A stretch of DNA of 64,000 bases, from positions 13,029,614 through 13,093,613 of the forward strand of contig JAJEKV010000033.1 in assembly GCA_021234155.1 (NCBI GenBank), written 5' to 3'. This stretch comes from Isoetes taiwanensis. Lineage: Eukaryota; Streptophyta; Lycopodiopsida; Isoetales; Isoetaceae. The notes beneath the pieces are model-generated. The model had not been told where the DNA came from, did not search any database, and saw nothing but the letters and a program-made list of their open reading frames with translations. This document shows, piece by piece, positions 44,191-55,599 of the stretch (positions within the stretch are counted from its first letter, which is position 1; each line of letters starts with the position of its first letter). A program made the position numbers and the translations under genes.

Positions 44191-46736
44191 CTATGTGAAT
44201 GCATCAATTTGTTCACACAGATCATGTTGAATGTCATCTATCTCGTCATCATCTAGATACAAATGTAAAGCCACGTCTGTAATTGCTTTTGAATGATCAT
44301 TTGCATGTTCTGTAGCCTCTTCATCTTCAATATAATCCTCATTATATCCAAGAATGTTGATTGGCGAAGCGAATGGAGATCGGAGCACATAATTTGCTTC
44401 CTTATCAATCTTATATCTCTCTAAAACTGTCGATGGTGATTCTAGAGAAACCTGTACATCAATATCATCCTCAAAGTGCAAACCACCTTCAAGACAACCA
44501 CCTCCTGTATACACACCCTTGCCCTTCACTATCGATATCATCTTCCACATCCAAAGATCTTTCTGCAACTTCAAATTCACTTTCTTCTAATCTAACATCA
44601 TATTGTGCATCATGCAATAATGGCTCACCACCACCATCATCACCACCTTCCCCATCCCCACCATCACTTTCTATATTATTTTCAGTTACAGACAAATCAA
44701 TTACACGTCGGGCCCTTGGTTGACAATGTACAACAATCCACCACTTCGTGTCATTAGGATTTTCATGAATAAATATTTGCTCAACTTGACTTGGAAAAAC
44801 AAATGGTTCTTTCATCTCAGGCAATACCTTTGAGGAGTCTACTTCTGGAAATCCTGATGAATGACTCCTAAGTGTCCTTCCACGACCTCTATATATAACT
44901 TTGAACCAACGTGCCTTCAAAACATTCACATGGAAGCTACGATAGTCCAATTCAATGATATCCGTTATGGTTCCAACGTAGTCAAGATTACTTTCCAGAA
45001 GGTTGCGGTCCCTGTTGCTAGATTGGCTTTTCTGTTCAGATTGTGAAGTAATGCCAGAATCAAATGTAACTCTATGTTTGTCAACACTGTTAATGCGGAA
45101 GTGGTGTCCATATGCCCACATTGAAGTATAAAATCGTGCCTAATTAAAAAGAAAAAAAATTATTATAAGTAAAATGTCACAAAAATAAAACTTAGCATCA
45201 AGATTTATCATTACATACCTTCCTACTGCAGCCAAGGGCAATCTCGTAATCGTCATCTGATATCACATCTCCACGATCTTTAGCTTCATCCATACGAGCC
45301 AACAACCATGTGTTATCAATAACATCTGGCAAAATAGACCGTCCTGACGACCTATCTTCTTTAGCAACTTCATACAAGTCCCTCCATGGTTGTAAGCTTG
45401 CAGTATTATTAATGACAAATATGCTTATAGCTTGAAGCATGTCATCGCTCAAGTTCCGTTCTACTCCATTGCCTTGTAATACTTCTGACGTAACCTCCTT
45501 GGGTTCTTCCTTTTCCCATAATTTAGGACCGTCAGGATGGCATGAGCTAGTGGCATCATTTAGGTAAAAAAGCGTTTCCTGTACAAGATATCCTTCAGCC
45601 ATGCAACCCTCCGCTTTTGCCATTTGGTGCACAAAGTTTTTAAGCACCTTCATATAATGCTCTAGAAAAAACATCCATCTGCTAGGAGAAGGTCCAGCCA
45701 ACCTTATCTCATTTGGGATGTGTATTAACAGATGTACCTGTAGATGTAAGTACATTATTGATTGCACTTAGAATTGCTACAAATACATTACTGTGGTTGC
45801 ATAGAATATGTTTAGTTATACCTGTAGGTCAAAAAAACTGGTGGGAAATTCTTTCTCAATGTCACAAAGCAATAGAATCACTTCCTCCTCCATATTTGAT
45901 ATCTCAGCCACTTCAATTTCCTTTGAAGACACCCATCTTGCAAATTTACCCAATCGATATATAATGCTCCTCACTTGTGGGCTCAAGAAGTCCCCTATCA
46001 CACATGGTAGTATATGCTGCAACGTTCATAAAGTATAATTAAATACGTTGCAATATAAATTAATCAAAAGAAATGAGAGAATAAAAATTAGAAGTAACTT
46101 GTGCCAATCATGCGACTTTAATCCTGTGAGGCTACCTTTTTTTGTAAATGCCTTTTGCAAAGAGGCCCCATATCCAGTTGGGATGCGTACCTTTGCTATT
46201 CTCTTGTTCACTTCAACAAGTTGCTTCTTCCCCAAAACCCATGAACCCTGCTTCCATGTTAAGCTTTTTCTGCCTTTGCTCTCAACAGGCCAATATTTTT
46301 TTTTTTATTTTCTGCTCTTTGAGATCCATTCTAGCAGCCACTGTTTCCCATTCTCCTGTTAAATGATTCCAAAGAGAATGACTGACATTTTTGAAGATGT
46401 GCATCGGATCAAGTAAATGAACAAGCTCCAAGTCAGTCCAATATTCCAACCTATAAAGTATAGATAATCTCTTCATTCCAGGAGGAAGTTCTACATTTGC
46501 ATCTCCATAAGTTGTCAGGTAATTCACATGGGGATTCATCTCCTTCCAAGCATCCAACCAATCCCGGGGTGTCCATCGCTTTGGCCCCGGTGTCTCATCG
46601 GACCCACGTGCATGATGACCCTCTGTCAAGTATTTCTTATGTCCAGTATATATTTGTATTTTTAGGTGTTTTGACTTATAAGATGTTAAGCTGGTCCCAC
46701 AAGTTGGACATCCACATGCACCACTTGTTTGTAGTC
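44191..46736 (-). pseudogene. CACTA (En/Spm-type) transposase gene, TNP2 and DUF4218/DUF4216-like
   Basis: On the minus strand, the exon from 46736 (acceptor CTTGCAG) carries CGCPTCG, GHKKYL and LELVHLLDPMHIFKNV, hallmarks of the TNP2 family. A run of 11 A (46296-46306) shifts the frame, after which IPTGYGASLQ and LTGLKSHDWH follow. After a poorly resolved intron near 46025-46090, the DUF4218 part continues: EKEFPTSFFDLQ, an 84 bp intron (45738-45821), then VHLLIHIPNEIRLAGPSP and AEGYLVQETLFYL. Exon 45737-45219 ends at donor GTATGT. After a 79 bp intron the DUF4216-like exon starts at 45139 (GTITDIIELDY, EPFVFPSQVEQIF). The acidic C-terminus shifts frame near 44500. The upstream N-terminal transposase part was not found. 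Intron-exon coherence is good, so decay is recent or partly artefactual. Confidence 0.85.
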
Positions 46737-47289
46737 CTGCAAGGGGGAATACAAAGTAAATTATAAGAATACTAGTTAATCTGGAAGACTGCAATCTGGA
46801 ACCTCTGGAGCTAATTCACCTGGTTTCCAGGAGTCAAGAATCTCTTCTATCTGCTAAATCTCTTCTAAGAGCATATGGTGCCGGATACGTCGGCATTTTT
46901 TGAGATTTTCTTCACGTATCTTACCTTCTTCCAGTATTTCGACCATATTGTCTACCATTTCGTTATAATTTCTTGCACATTTAATACCATTGCCCCATAG
47001 TTATAGATTCAGCCCCATTTAATACCATTTCATCCATTGATAATTTCTACCATAGATAATTTCTACCATTAACATTTTTTGCTATTTCTAATGGCTTTGG
47101 ACTAACCTAGAAGGTAACGTAAGAATCAATAACCTGTGTAGAAGGTGCGGTAGGAATCTTCTCGTTTTAATTGCATGTTCTTGAACCAGACAATTTTATG
47201 CGGTAGGAATCTTCTCTCTTTTAATTGCATATCCTTGAACCAAGGAATTTTATCCTTTAAATGTGAGATTAACATTGACATTCTATGCT
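46737..47289. other. Upstream of CACTA gene, unassigned
   Basis: On the minus strand a coiled-coil-like peptide can be read at about 46980-46850 (NEMVDNMVEILEEGKIREEN), ending near a possible donor after CCTGGAAACCAG. It may be an upstream exon. Two near-identical pieces containing GGTAGGAATCTTCTC and TTTTAATTGCAT occur at about 47149 and 47201. Confidence 0.35.
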
Positions 47290-47575
47290 TTGTAGTTCGA
47301 AGATTGGGGCTCAATGCCCACAGAAGATATGCTACAAGAAATATTGGAGAAAGGTGGATATGAAATGTTCAAAAAGAAAATGATAGCAAAGGGATTTGCA
47401 CCAAAAAAGGTAGGTCTAATTTAATACATTGTGCTCAAAATATGTGTTGCCCTAATCTTGTGTTTTAAATTATAGCACAAGGCATTGGATTGTGTGAAGG
47501 GAACAGGTCAGGGTATTATTTTCAAGGCAAAATCAAGGAAGGGCAAGGAGGTTGAGACTATTTGTTATATTAGCT
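47290..47575 (+). pseudogene. Two-exon coding fragment of unknown function
   Basis: The first exon reads MPTEDMLQEILEKGGYEMFK, then KKMIAKGFAPKK, ending at AAG|GTAGGT near 47410. A roughly 65 bp intron ends TTATAG. The second exon reads HKALDCVKGTGQGIIFKAKS, then RKGKEVETICYIS, and a stop (TAA at about 47573). Splice signals and frame agree, so this looks like a real 3' gene end or a captured fragment next to the CACTA gene. The start is not defined and no family is recognised. Confidence 0.45.
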
Positions 47576-48928
47576 AAGTTCCTATTTACACTAATTAGAA
47601 CTTTAATTCAACAGAGGAACTTTGTTTTATCAATCTTGTTAATTTGGAAGTTTCCGGTTTGGTTGAAAATGTTTTTGGATTTTTTTTATATCGATTTCCT
47701 AAGATTTTAGGGAGTTTGGATCCCCGGAAAAAAACTCCGATTATCCAAAAATCGGCCAACATTTTTTGTTAAGAATTTCTACGCTCGAGAATTTCTTCTG
47801 CGCATGCACGCCGCGACTCTTTTTCCCTTTCATGCACCAGCAGATAGCAGATGGGTATGCATTTCGATGCAGCAGCAATTGGCTCGGGTATATTCATCTG
47901 GCATGGATACTGGCTTTAGCTATGATGATCTAGAAAGGCGACTCTTCTCATGGGCCTTCATTTCATGCATACATCTGGCTCCAAAATGCAGATGCGACTG
48001 CTCCATGGCTTATAGAGCCTAATTTGTTGATTTTCGGAGGCCTTGCTTTGGCCCAAGTCTTCGTCATGTGCGGTGCTCCTGGAACCAGCAGATCTCTGTT
48101 ACTTGGAATTTTGCATCTGGGAATTGGTCTGTGGGCGACTGTATTGCATAGAAGCAGGGTAGGTAAGAGTTGTCCTCAGTGCATTTGACAAGTTTTCATT
48201 TCCCTCTTGCCATTTTTGTTTAACAGATTGAAGCTGCAAGCAAAGCACGTTGAATGAAGAGTAAAGCCCTAACTAATAGGCTGTCATTATGGGCACAATA
48301 GAAGCATGCATCGTAGTACTAAACATACAGGTAGTATGCTGATCATTCCCGTCTTATCCTAATGATCATAGGTGCTTTGCTACAGGCAGGTTCGTATTTT
48401 TCTTCTTTTATTTTTTCTTCCTTAGGTTTCAATCTCGAGCTTCAAGTAGATGTGATATTTGCATTGGTAAACTACATCTCACATTAAGCTGACATATCCT
48501 TTATGTGCAGATCCACATAGCAAAGAAAATGCGCCCATCCCATGGCGTTGGTCATTTCTATTGCAATGCCCTCAGATCTACTAGCAACCATGTTGTTGTA
48601 GGAGAATTCATCTCCGTCAATAGTCTTGGGACATTAATACTTTCCTTCCCCTTCTGCTTATCTTTCTCCACTAGATCCTCATTATTATCCACGGGAGTGC
48701 AGCTATTTGGTGCTGGAGTTGTGGTACTAGAAGCTTTCTTTGCTACCATTTTATTTCGGCTTATCTTTCGCAGGTCTTTATGAATTGTTATTGTAGATTC
48801 CAGTTCAAAGATAATCCTTATGAAATGTGTTTGTTGCATATTACAGGTTGCAGGTTGAGCTATAGAACAGGTCGCTTGGAAATTTATAGCATGTGTATTG
48901 CTTCTTCAAAAGACATCTGAGGCACAGC
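47576..48928. other. No recognisable gene
   Basis: Frames under 100 codons on both strands, no known motifs. The minus-strand frame 48839-48558 is Lys/Thr/Pro rich and unsupported. Confidence 0.45.
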
Positions 48929-49017
48929 CATGGGTGTTTTGGAAGATGAGTCTGGACAGATAGCTACGGATACCTCCTGGAGCTATGTGGCCAGACTCAT
49001 CTTCCAAAACACTCATG
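48929..49017. ncRNA. Near-perfect 27 bp hairpin, possible small-RNA precursor
   Basis: Arm 48929-48955 (core GTTTTGGAAGATGAGTCTGG) pairs with 48991-49017 across 27 bases with a single G-U wobble. The 35 nt loop adds a further ATAGCT/AGCTAT stem. Size and pairing resemble a young plant miRNA or siRNA hairpin, or a tiny foldback element. Expression is unknown. Confidence 0.55.
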
Positions 49018-52000
49018 ATTGTACCTGCTCCATTAGGCTCAGCAACTCAATCTACAGGTAATGTCTGATACAATTTCCATGCTTCATAATCATCTTGGAG
49101 GCTTTTGAAGTATTTGTAAGCTTATTCAGGACAATTCCATTCTTAAATCATGATACGAGACTGGTTGAGCTAATTGAGACAAAGTCCAGACCAGCTAGAC
49201 CAGTATGTGTCATCTACCTTCTAACCCAACCCATTTCTTCCTTCTTTAGGTTTCAAACGAGCCCATTTTTTGACGTTTTGGTTTTCAAATTTGCCTTCCT
49301 AGACTGACCCAGCAAGTTCTTCATATGTGGAGCTTTAGAGGGCTTTAGCATCCTTTGTTGATCTGTGGTTTGGCATTTTAGAGGCGGATGGTAGTACAGA
49401 AATTGTGCCATGGGATTGAAAATATTTGATGGCATTTTGCAAAGCGTTTGATCAGACAAGAACCAAATTATCAAGTAAGTACTATCTGTTGTTGGAAAAC
49501 GCTTATATTTAGTCTTGCACAAATGCTGCATATGCTTAGATTCTTTTTTTAAAATGTCATGCCAACCTTCAATTCTGTTTAGATAGGTTTCTGAAGATTG
49601 GATTTATCTGCCATATTGCACATGCTGTATGTCCTGTTGCTTTGGTATGCACAAGCGCATGACAAAGGTTTTTGGATTCTCTTGCCTTTATAGCTTCTAT
49701 TTTATGTAGCGCAGTGGCTTTCTATGGCTATGCGAGCCAAGCCCTATTGGCTATGAAGCGGCCGTCCATTTCCTGCTGCCAGCTCTTCTTCTCTTCGATA
49801 CAAAAATTGATCTTTGCAAAGCTTGGTTTTTTTTATTTCATTCCTACTTTTCTGTAGTTGGGCGAGCTAATTCTGTTCAGGTTGAGAGCAGAGAGTTTTG
49901 AAGAAGAGTAGAAAGCGAAGTAATGAACATATGGTGTCTGTGTTCTATTCTACTCTGCCCTTGGAATAATCAAGTAGGATGACTATTCAGGTTATTTGGC
50001 AAGGGAAAGTGAGTTGAATTTGTTGAGCAGAAAAGAGTAAAGAAAGGATACAGAAAGCAAAGGGATCCGTGTCTCTAGAGTGGAGTCCCTGTTGAAAATC
50101 ATAGCAGTATGTTGACTGTATCCATCAAGCAAAATTGAGGTGTGCAATGGGTTCTATTTTTGAGGCGGATGTTGAATTGATTAGCTATAAAAATACATTT
50201 AGAACTCCAAAATGTGATCGTCATAAGTCATTCATATGCAGAAAGATCTGTATTCAACCCAACATAATTGGATCCATGTATCCATTTATGCAGGGACCTG
50301 TATTCACCCAAGCATAATTGGATCCATATATCCATAATGTTTGTTTATCGGACTCCATTAGACAGGATTTTTGATGTTGCGCATAAGATGTATGTTTGTT
50401 GAGGAGCTATGCTTCTATTCATATTCAAGTGCATAGACTGCTTTCAATTCGAAATTCTTATAGCATGGAGGCTGCCTATACCAGGATAACTTATTTCGAA
50501 AAACTAATCAGAGCAATTCCATTTGCGCAAAATGAGGAATTAACAATGTGAGCATGTTTTTGTTCCTTCAAACCCTATGAATCAACATCTTGTAAAAATT
50601 TGGGAGCAAAAACATTTGAAGGATTTCAATGGATGGATTTTTATGAGAATGTGGTTTTTGCGAGGAACTGCCAAGAATTGCATACTTCAGATTCATTGTT
50701 TGGTAGGTTGCAAGCTTAGGTGATGAAATTTAAGTTCTCTTAATGGAAAGCTAAAAAGATAGAACGGAATTCAAAGGCATTTCTTTGGTACCTTTTATAT
50801 GAACTCACATATTTGATATCTAAAGTAAGTGAGTGTGTCGTTCTTTTTGCGATTTGTTTTCTCGAGCCACTCACTTATTAGAGCTACATATATTTCATCA
50901 TTTTGCTGTATTCAAAAGAATAAGAGGAACCTTATTGATATTCTTCCACACCGGATATTTTATATGGTCTCACATCGTTTTGCCATCTATGGTTTCAATT
51001 TTAGTAGATAATGAAATCCAGTGCTTATGGTTTTGACATCTAAGGTTTCAATTTCAGTACATAATGAAATCCAAAGGTTTATGAATCCTTGAGTATTTAT
51101 CATCGTAATGAGCTATACAACACAAAGGGTTTTTCTTTGAAGAGCCTTTTTTTTTGGGGGGGCCCTTACATACTTAGACGTTATTAAGGCCCATCTCATA
51201 AAATTCAAATGAAATAGTACGAGATTCTGTAAGATAGATAGATAAAGAAATTGGGCGCATCTCATAGAATCTAAAGGAATTTAAACGATGTAAGGAATTT
51301 TGGCAAAGTTTAGGGAATACAAACTAAGTATCTAGGCCAATTCCATTGAATATAGACCTCAACATTTACATCACACGTCTCTGATACCAAGCTTTTGCAC
51401 CGCTTTGCTTGAGTTCACACAATCTCATTCTCCAATGTCCTTATATTGCACCATTTGAACTTGCACCATTTCTACTAGGCACTCTAAGAAATGTCCAAAA
51501 AGCTCTACGTTCTTAGACTTGGCATCAGCCACGCATTGGTTACCAATATTAGATCTAGCATACAACATCCCTCAATCAAGCTGTAGGAGTAAATATACTC
51601 CAAAGTTGTTATCTCAAACTTGCATTCTTAGCAAGCGTTGCAACTTACGCTTTAATAGAAGGGATTGTTTGGAAAGTTATTATATAGTAATCATCACATG
51701 GTTCACATTACTTGTTGAGCATGATGTTTTTGGTCAAATACAAGATAAGAATGAATGGAATTTCATTTATTCAAAGATTTAAAAATCTTCTTTAAGATGT
51801 TAGTAATAACTCCTTTCTTCCTTGCAAAATAAATCAAGGCTATGTACTTTGCAAAACATATCAATTCTATGTACTTAGTAACGGCTCTCAATAGAGTTAT
51901 TTGTTTGTTCTAAATAGAGGGCGAAACCCAATCACGGATGGTCGCATCAATAAATATAAACCCGCCATGTGTCCTGCTGCGTAAGTGCCTCTTTCACCGT

Positions 52001-52499
52001 GAATAAGCTCTCACATTTTACCTCAACAAAAGGACGTGTGAAGTTTCTTTATAAATGGTTCAAGGCAACCGGTTGTGTTCTTTTTTTATTGGCACAAGTG
52101 CGTAAGCATTTTGCTTTGGTGCTTCTCTCATCTGCATTACTTCTTATTATTGTGGCATTTCTACGCATGAACAAAATATTCTCTATAAAAAATATTCCTT
52201 ATGTTTCAGTGCACAAACCGCACTTAGACAAATTAAACAAGTTCTTTTTTTTTTTTGCTTCTCGCATTATTATTGAAGATATATTGATAGGGATATCAAT
52301 AAGACAAGGATCGTTTTGATTATATCGAGAGTATATTGAACAAGTTGATTTTCATTTGAATGTTAAGTTATTGAAGTTGTAAACATTATAATCAATGTTA
52401 TTTTACCAAATGATGTGTTTTTTCAAATTATTTACATCGAAATGTTAAGTTATTAAATCATCTTACACTTCATAGTGACTTCTTTGATCCAACAAGTTT
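49018..52499. other. No recognisable gene
   Basis: AT-rich sequence with only short frames. Minor features are a duplicated ATAATTGGATCCAT near 50262 and 50312, and a repeated TAATGAAATCCA near 51008 and 51062. Confidence 0.45.
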
Positions 52500-53073
52500 A
52501 AAAGTTCTTTTTTTATAAATTGGTTTTATTTATATCAACACTCAAATAGCCATTTAATATGCCGAATTTACAAAATTGACATTATAGACTACAAATACAA
52601 CCTTGACATTATAGACTCCAAATACAACCTTAAGACCATGTTCTAATTCGACGTACAAAATGTCCCTATTATGATCTCCTACAGATGTATTTCGAACCAC
52701 GTCTTCAAATTATTACTAATTGTTAATTTCCTTTACTACCCTCCTTATTTCCATTTTCAAAATATCTTTCTAATAATCTTCGTCCTATATTATTGTCCTT
52801 AGGTGACATAGAGGACCAACTATCTGAAGCAATTATCAGGTACATCTAGGTTTGACATTAGGTTATGAGTATTTGTCAATATAGCATAATCAAATTTAAA
52901 GTCCTAAATACAACACACATAAAATCCATATAAAACTCTGTGTCTATGAATCTTAAACAGTTCCTCTATACTACCCTTGCCCCTCCAAACTATATTGTCT
53001 ATTCTAGCCAACCATGACACAGGCACCTCTTCAAATTGTTACTAAGCCCGGCAACGCCGGGCACCATAACTAG
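52500..53073 (+). mobile_element. Helitron 3' terminal region
   Basis: A GCCCGGC-AAC-GCCGGGC hairpin at 53046-53062 is followed 7 nt later by CTAG (53070-53073) and then T. This is the canonical Helitron 3' end (short GC hairpin, CTRR, insertion before T). The 5' boundary is not identified, so the start given is nominal. No Rep/helicase coding is seen nearby, so the element is probably non-autonomous. Confidence 0.75.
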
Positions 53074-53585
53074 TTAATATTAATTTCGGACAACTAACTA
53101 ATATTCTTGTATGGATGTGACTAATAGTATGAAAAGGAGAATGATGGCGGTGAAGGCAGTTCACAAGATCCAAAAAATGCATATGATGGCTCAAACAAGG
53201 ATGATTGAAATCTATTATATTGTTTAGTGTGTTAAACTTGCTTGCCCTAGTGGCATTTACAATGTTGGACCTTGTTTTTTATGAATGAAAAGTTTTTCTC
53301 CACTACAATGAGTTGTAATTTTGTAATTATTTTAAAATTAAAATTATTACAAAATTAAAATTATTGGTTCATGGAAATGCAAGTGTGGTTACATTTTTAT
53401 TATATAGTTTGTTGTTTTATATGGTGCAATAATACACTTATCTTGATGTAAAATAGGTGCATTAGGTGACGTAGCGTATGTGAAATTTGATCACAATCTT
53501 TTGATTATCATGTTCAACTAATTGACGCAAAGTTAAGTATCTTTTAATCACAAGGTATACAAATTATTGTATACAAGAAACTTAT

Positions 53586-53606
53586 CGCGGCGGCCTGGCC
53601 GCCGCG
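53586..53606. repeat. GC-rich 10 bp perfect hairpin
   Basis: CGCGGCGGCC and GGCCGCCGCG flank a single T, a striking GC island in AT-rich DNA immediately before the second polypyrimidine tract. Confidence 0.95.
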
Positions 53607-53607
53607 A

Positions 53608-53990
53608 ACGTTTCTCTTTCCCCCCCTCCCCCCTCCTTTTCTAGAAGAAAATTGACCATAATGACTCATTACAAAAGATGTTTTGTATCCTCCCCCCCCC
53701 TTTTTCTCATGCCATTTCATTTCTCTTCTTCCGCAACCTTTTTCCTCTTCCTTTTTTTTTTTTTTTTCCCCTTTTTCCCTTCCATTTTCCTCGTGTCCTC
53801 ACCCTTTCCCTATTCCCCTCTTCTTGGTGTCCTCTTCCCTTTCTCTCTTCCTTTTCTTTTTCTTTCCCCTTATATTTTCCTATGGCTTTTTCCCTTCTTT
53901 TTCCCCTTTCCCTCTTTCCCTTTCTCCTGCGCCTTTTTGCCCTTCACTTTTCCACTCTTCTCCTCCCTTTTCCTTTTCCCTTTCCCCTTA
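53608..53990 (+). repeat. Second polypyrimidine tract
   Basis: C and T rich with TTTTCCC-like units, related in design to 18611-19378. The overlapping frames of 102-137 codons are compositional artefacts. Confidence 0.9.
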
Positions 53991-54125
53991 AGAGGTCAAA
54001 GCATGATCAATCATGGTGGTGGGAAGTCGTGCTATAAATCTCGGCCTTTGGATGCATTCAGATGATCCCAGTCGTCTAAATTAGGGTTTGATTCATGGCA
54101 TACTTACGCTAAAATTTTATAATAT
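53991..54125 (+). repeat. Conserved tail after the second polypyrimidine tract
   Basis: It aligns with 19379-19515 through AAGAGGTCAAAGC, GGCCTTTGGATGCA, CTAAATTAGGG and TTTATAATATAA blocks. The tract-plus-tail arrangement thus occurs twice, 35 kb apart. Confidence 0.8.
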
Positions 54126-55599
54126 AAAGATTTTACTTGCCTTCATAATTCATGGTAGTGCAAATGTAACATGGTATAATTCCATAGGAAATTGCCCACC
54201 TTCGGTGGGCAGTCCGTGGCATAGCTTAATATTGTACCTGTGAATGATAGGCCGATGGCAATATGAATACTATGCATTAGCTACACTCTTGTAATTCGTG
54301 TAGATTGTAACTTGTGTTGCCAATGGGATCTGAAAGCCCCGCCAAGTTTTTGGTCCACTCAACCTTGGCCCACTGATAATGTGTGCAGGTTGTAATTTGT
54401 GTAGCCAATGGGATTTAAACCCCATTAAGGTTTAGAATTACCATATAAGATACTTACCTATGTGTCCATATTTGCAGCTTTATTGACGTGAATATGGGAT
54501 TGACATTGAACATTCAACGTCTATATCATTTTTATCTTTTAACCAAAAGATATAGGTACGCATTGGAGAGCTTTACCATATCAATGTGGCCAAGTGTTTC
54601 AACTACTTATTTTCCATTTTTTTGCTACTTGCAAAACATGGGAGGGTTATTTTGATAGAGCACATATATGTTTAAGACTCAAAATATACCACCTCTATTG
54701 TTTATTAGTGACACTAAGACCTAAGCAATAAAATTTAATAATCCCCTTAAAAAAAATATAGTGATAATGTCTTCTGGTTTGCAAAGCTAGGGGTTTCCAC
54801 ATGACACGGAGTCTTTTTATTGCTTTACTTAACACTAAATTGTACATAGCCACCATATGTTATAGAGCTTTCATAGTTTTGATATTGATAATGTCACTTC
54901 CCAGTTTGCCGCTTAAAGGAATTGACAAAGCCCTATGCTCCTTGGAAGTTCCTTGACTGTATTTGATGGCGTAAAACTTGTATTCATCTATGGAGTTTCA
55001 TCTTGACCAAGGGCATTTGCTGAAGCATTAGTAGGAATCCCCTGGTGTAACTGCTAGTAGGGTTCGATAGAACACTTAAGCAATGTATCCCTTTGACGAG
55101 ACGATTATTGACATGTCTTTTACTGGAGCATCTCATCATGGAGGAGGACAGAATTATGTAGAACATATCTTTACTGCCATTATGGTTGCAGAGAAACAAA
55201 ACGAAAACAATCCCGTTTTACTATGTAAATGTTTACATCACATCTTCAAAATTAATTGGAACAGAAGAAAAGGAAGCAAGTTGAACAAGACAGCAAAAGA
55301 GGTTAAATATCTTAGAACCTGTACTCATCTCCAGATGGGCATCATAAGCTCAAAATAACAACTGCCAGCTACCTGTTAAGCAAAAATTGTCTCCATACGT
55401 TCCCTTCAGCCGTTGAACCCGGGCACTATACTTGCTAAAGTCCAACACCCAAAGCGAGCGATGTTGACAATTGCGCACATAGATCCACAAGTGTTACTCA
55501 CGACCAATGCAAATGAGGTCGCATTTATGAAAATATGGCAACCACTCCATCTCCTCGCAAACAACCTGATACAATTTCATAAATATTAAGAACTTTTAA
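54126..55599. other. No recognisable gene
   Basis: A small hairpin GCCCACC-TTC-GGTGGGC lies at about 54195. It lacks a following CTRR, so a Helitron end is not supported. Frames at 54984-55358 are unassigned. Confidence 0.45.

Noticed and set aside
53652-54065. Frames of 102-137 codons in the second polypyrimidine tract
   Set aside because: Same compositional artefact.
54190-54225. GCCCACC-TTC-GGTGGGC hairpin as a second Helitron end
   Set aside because: No CTRR terminus at the right distance.
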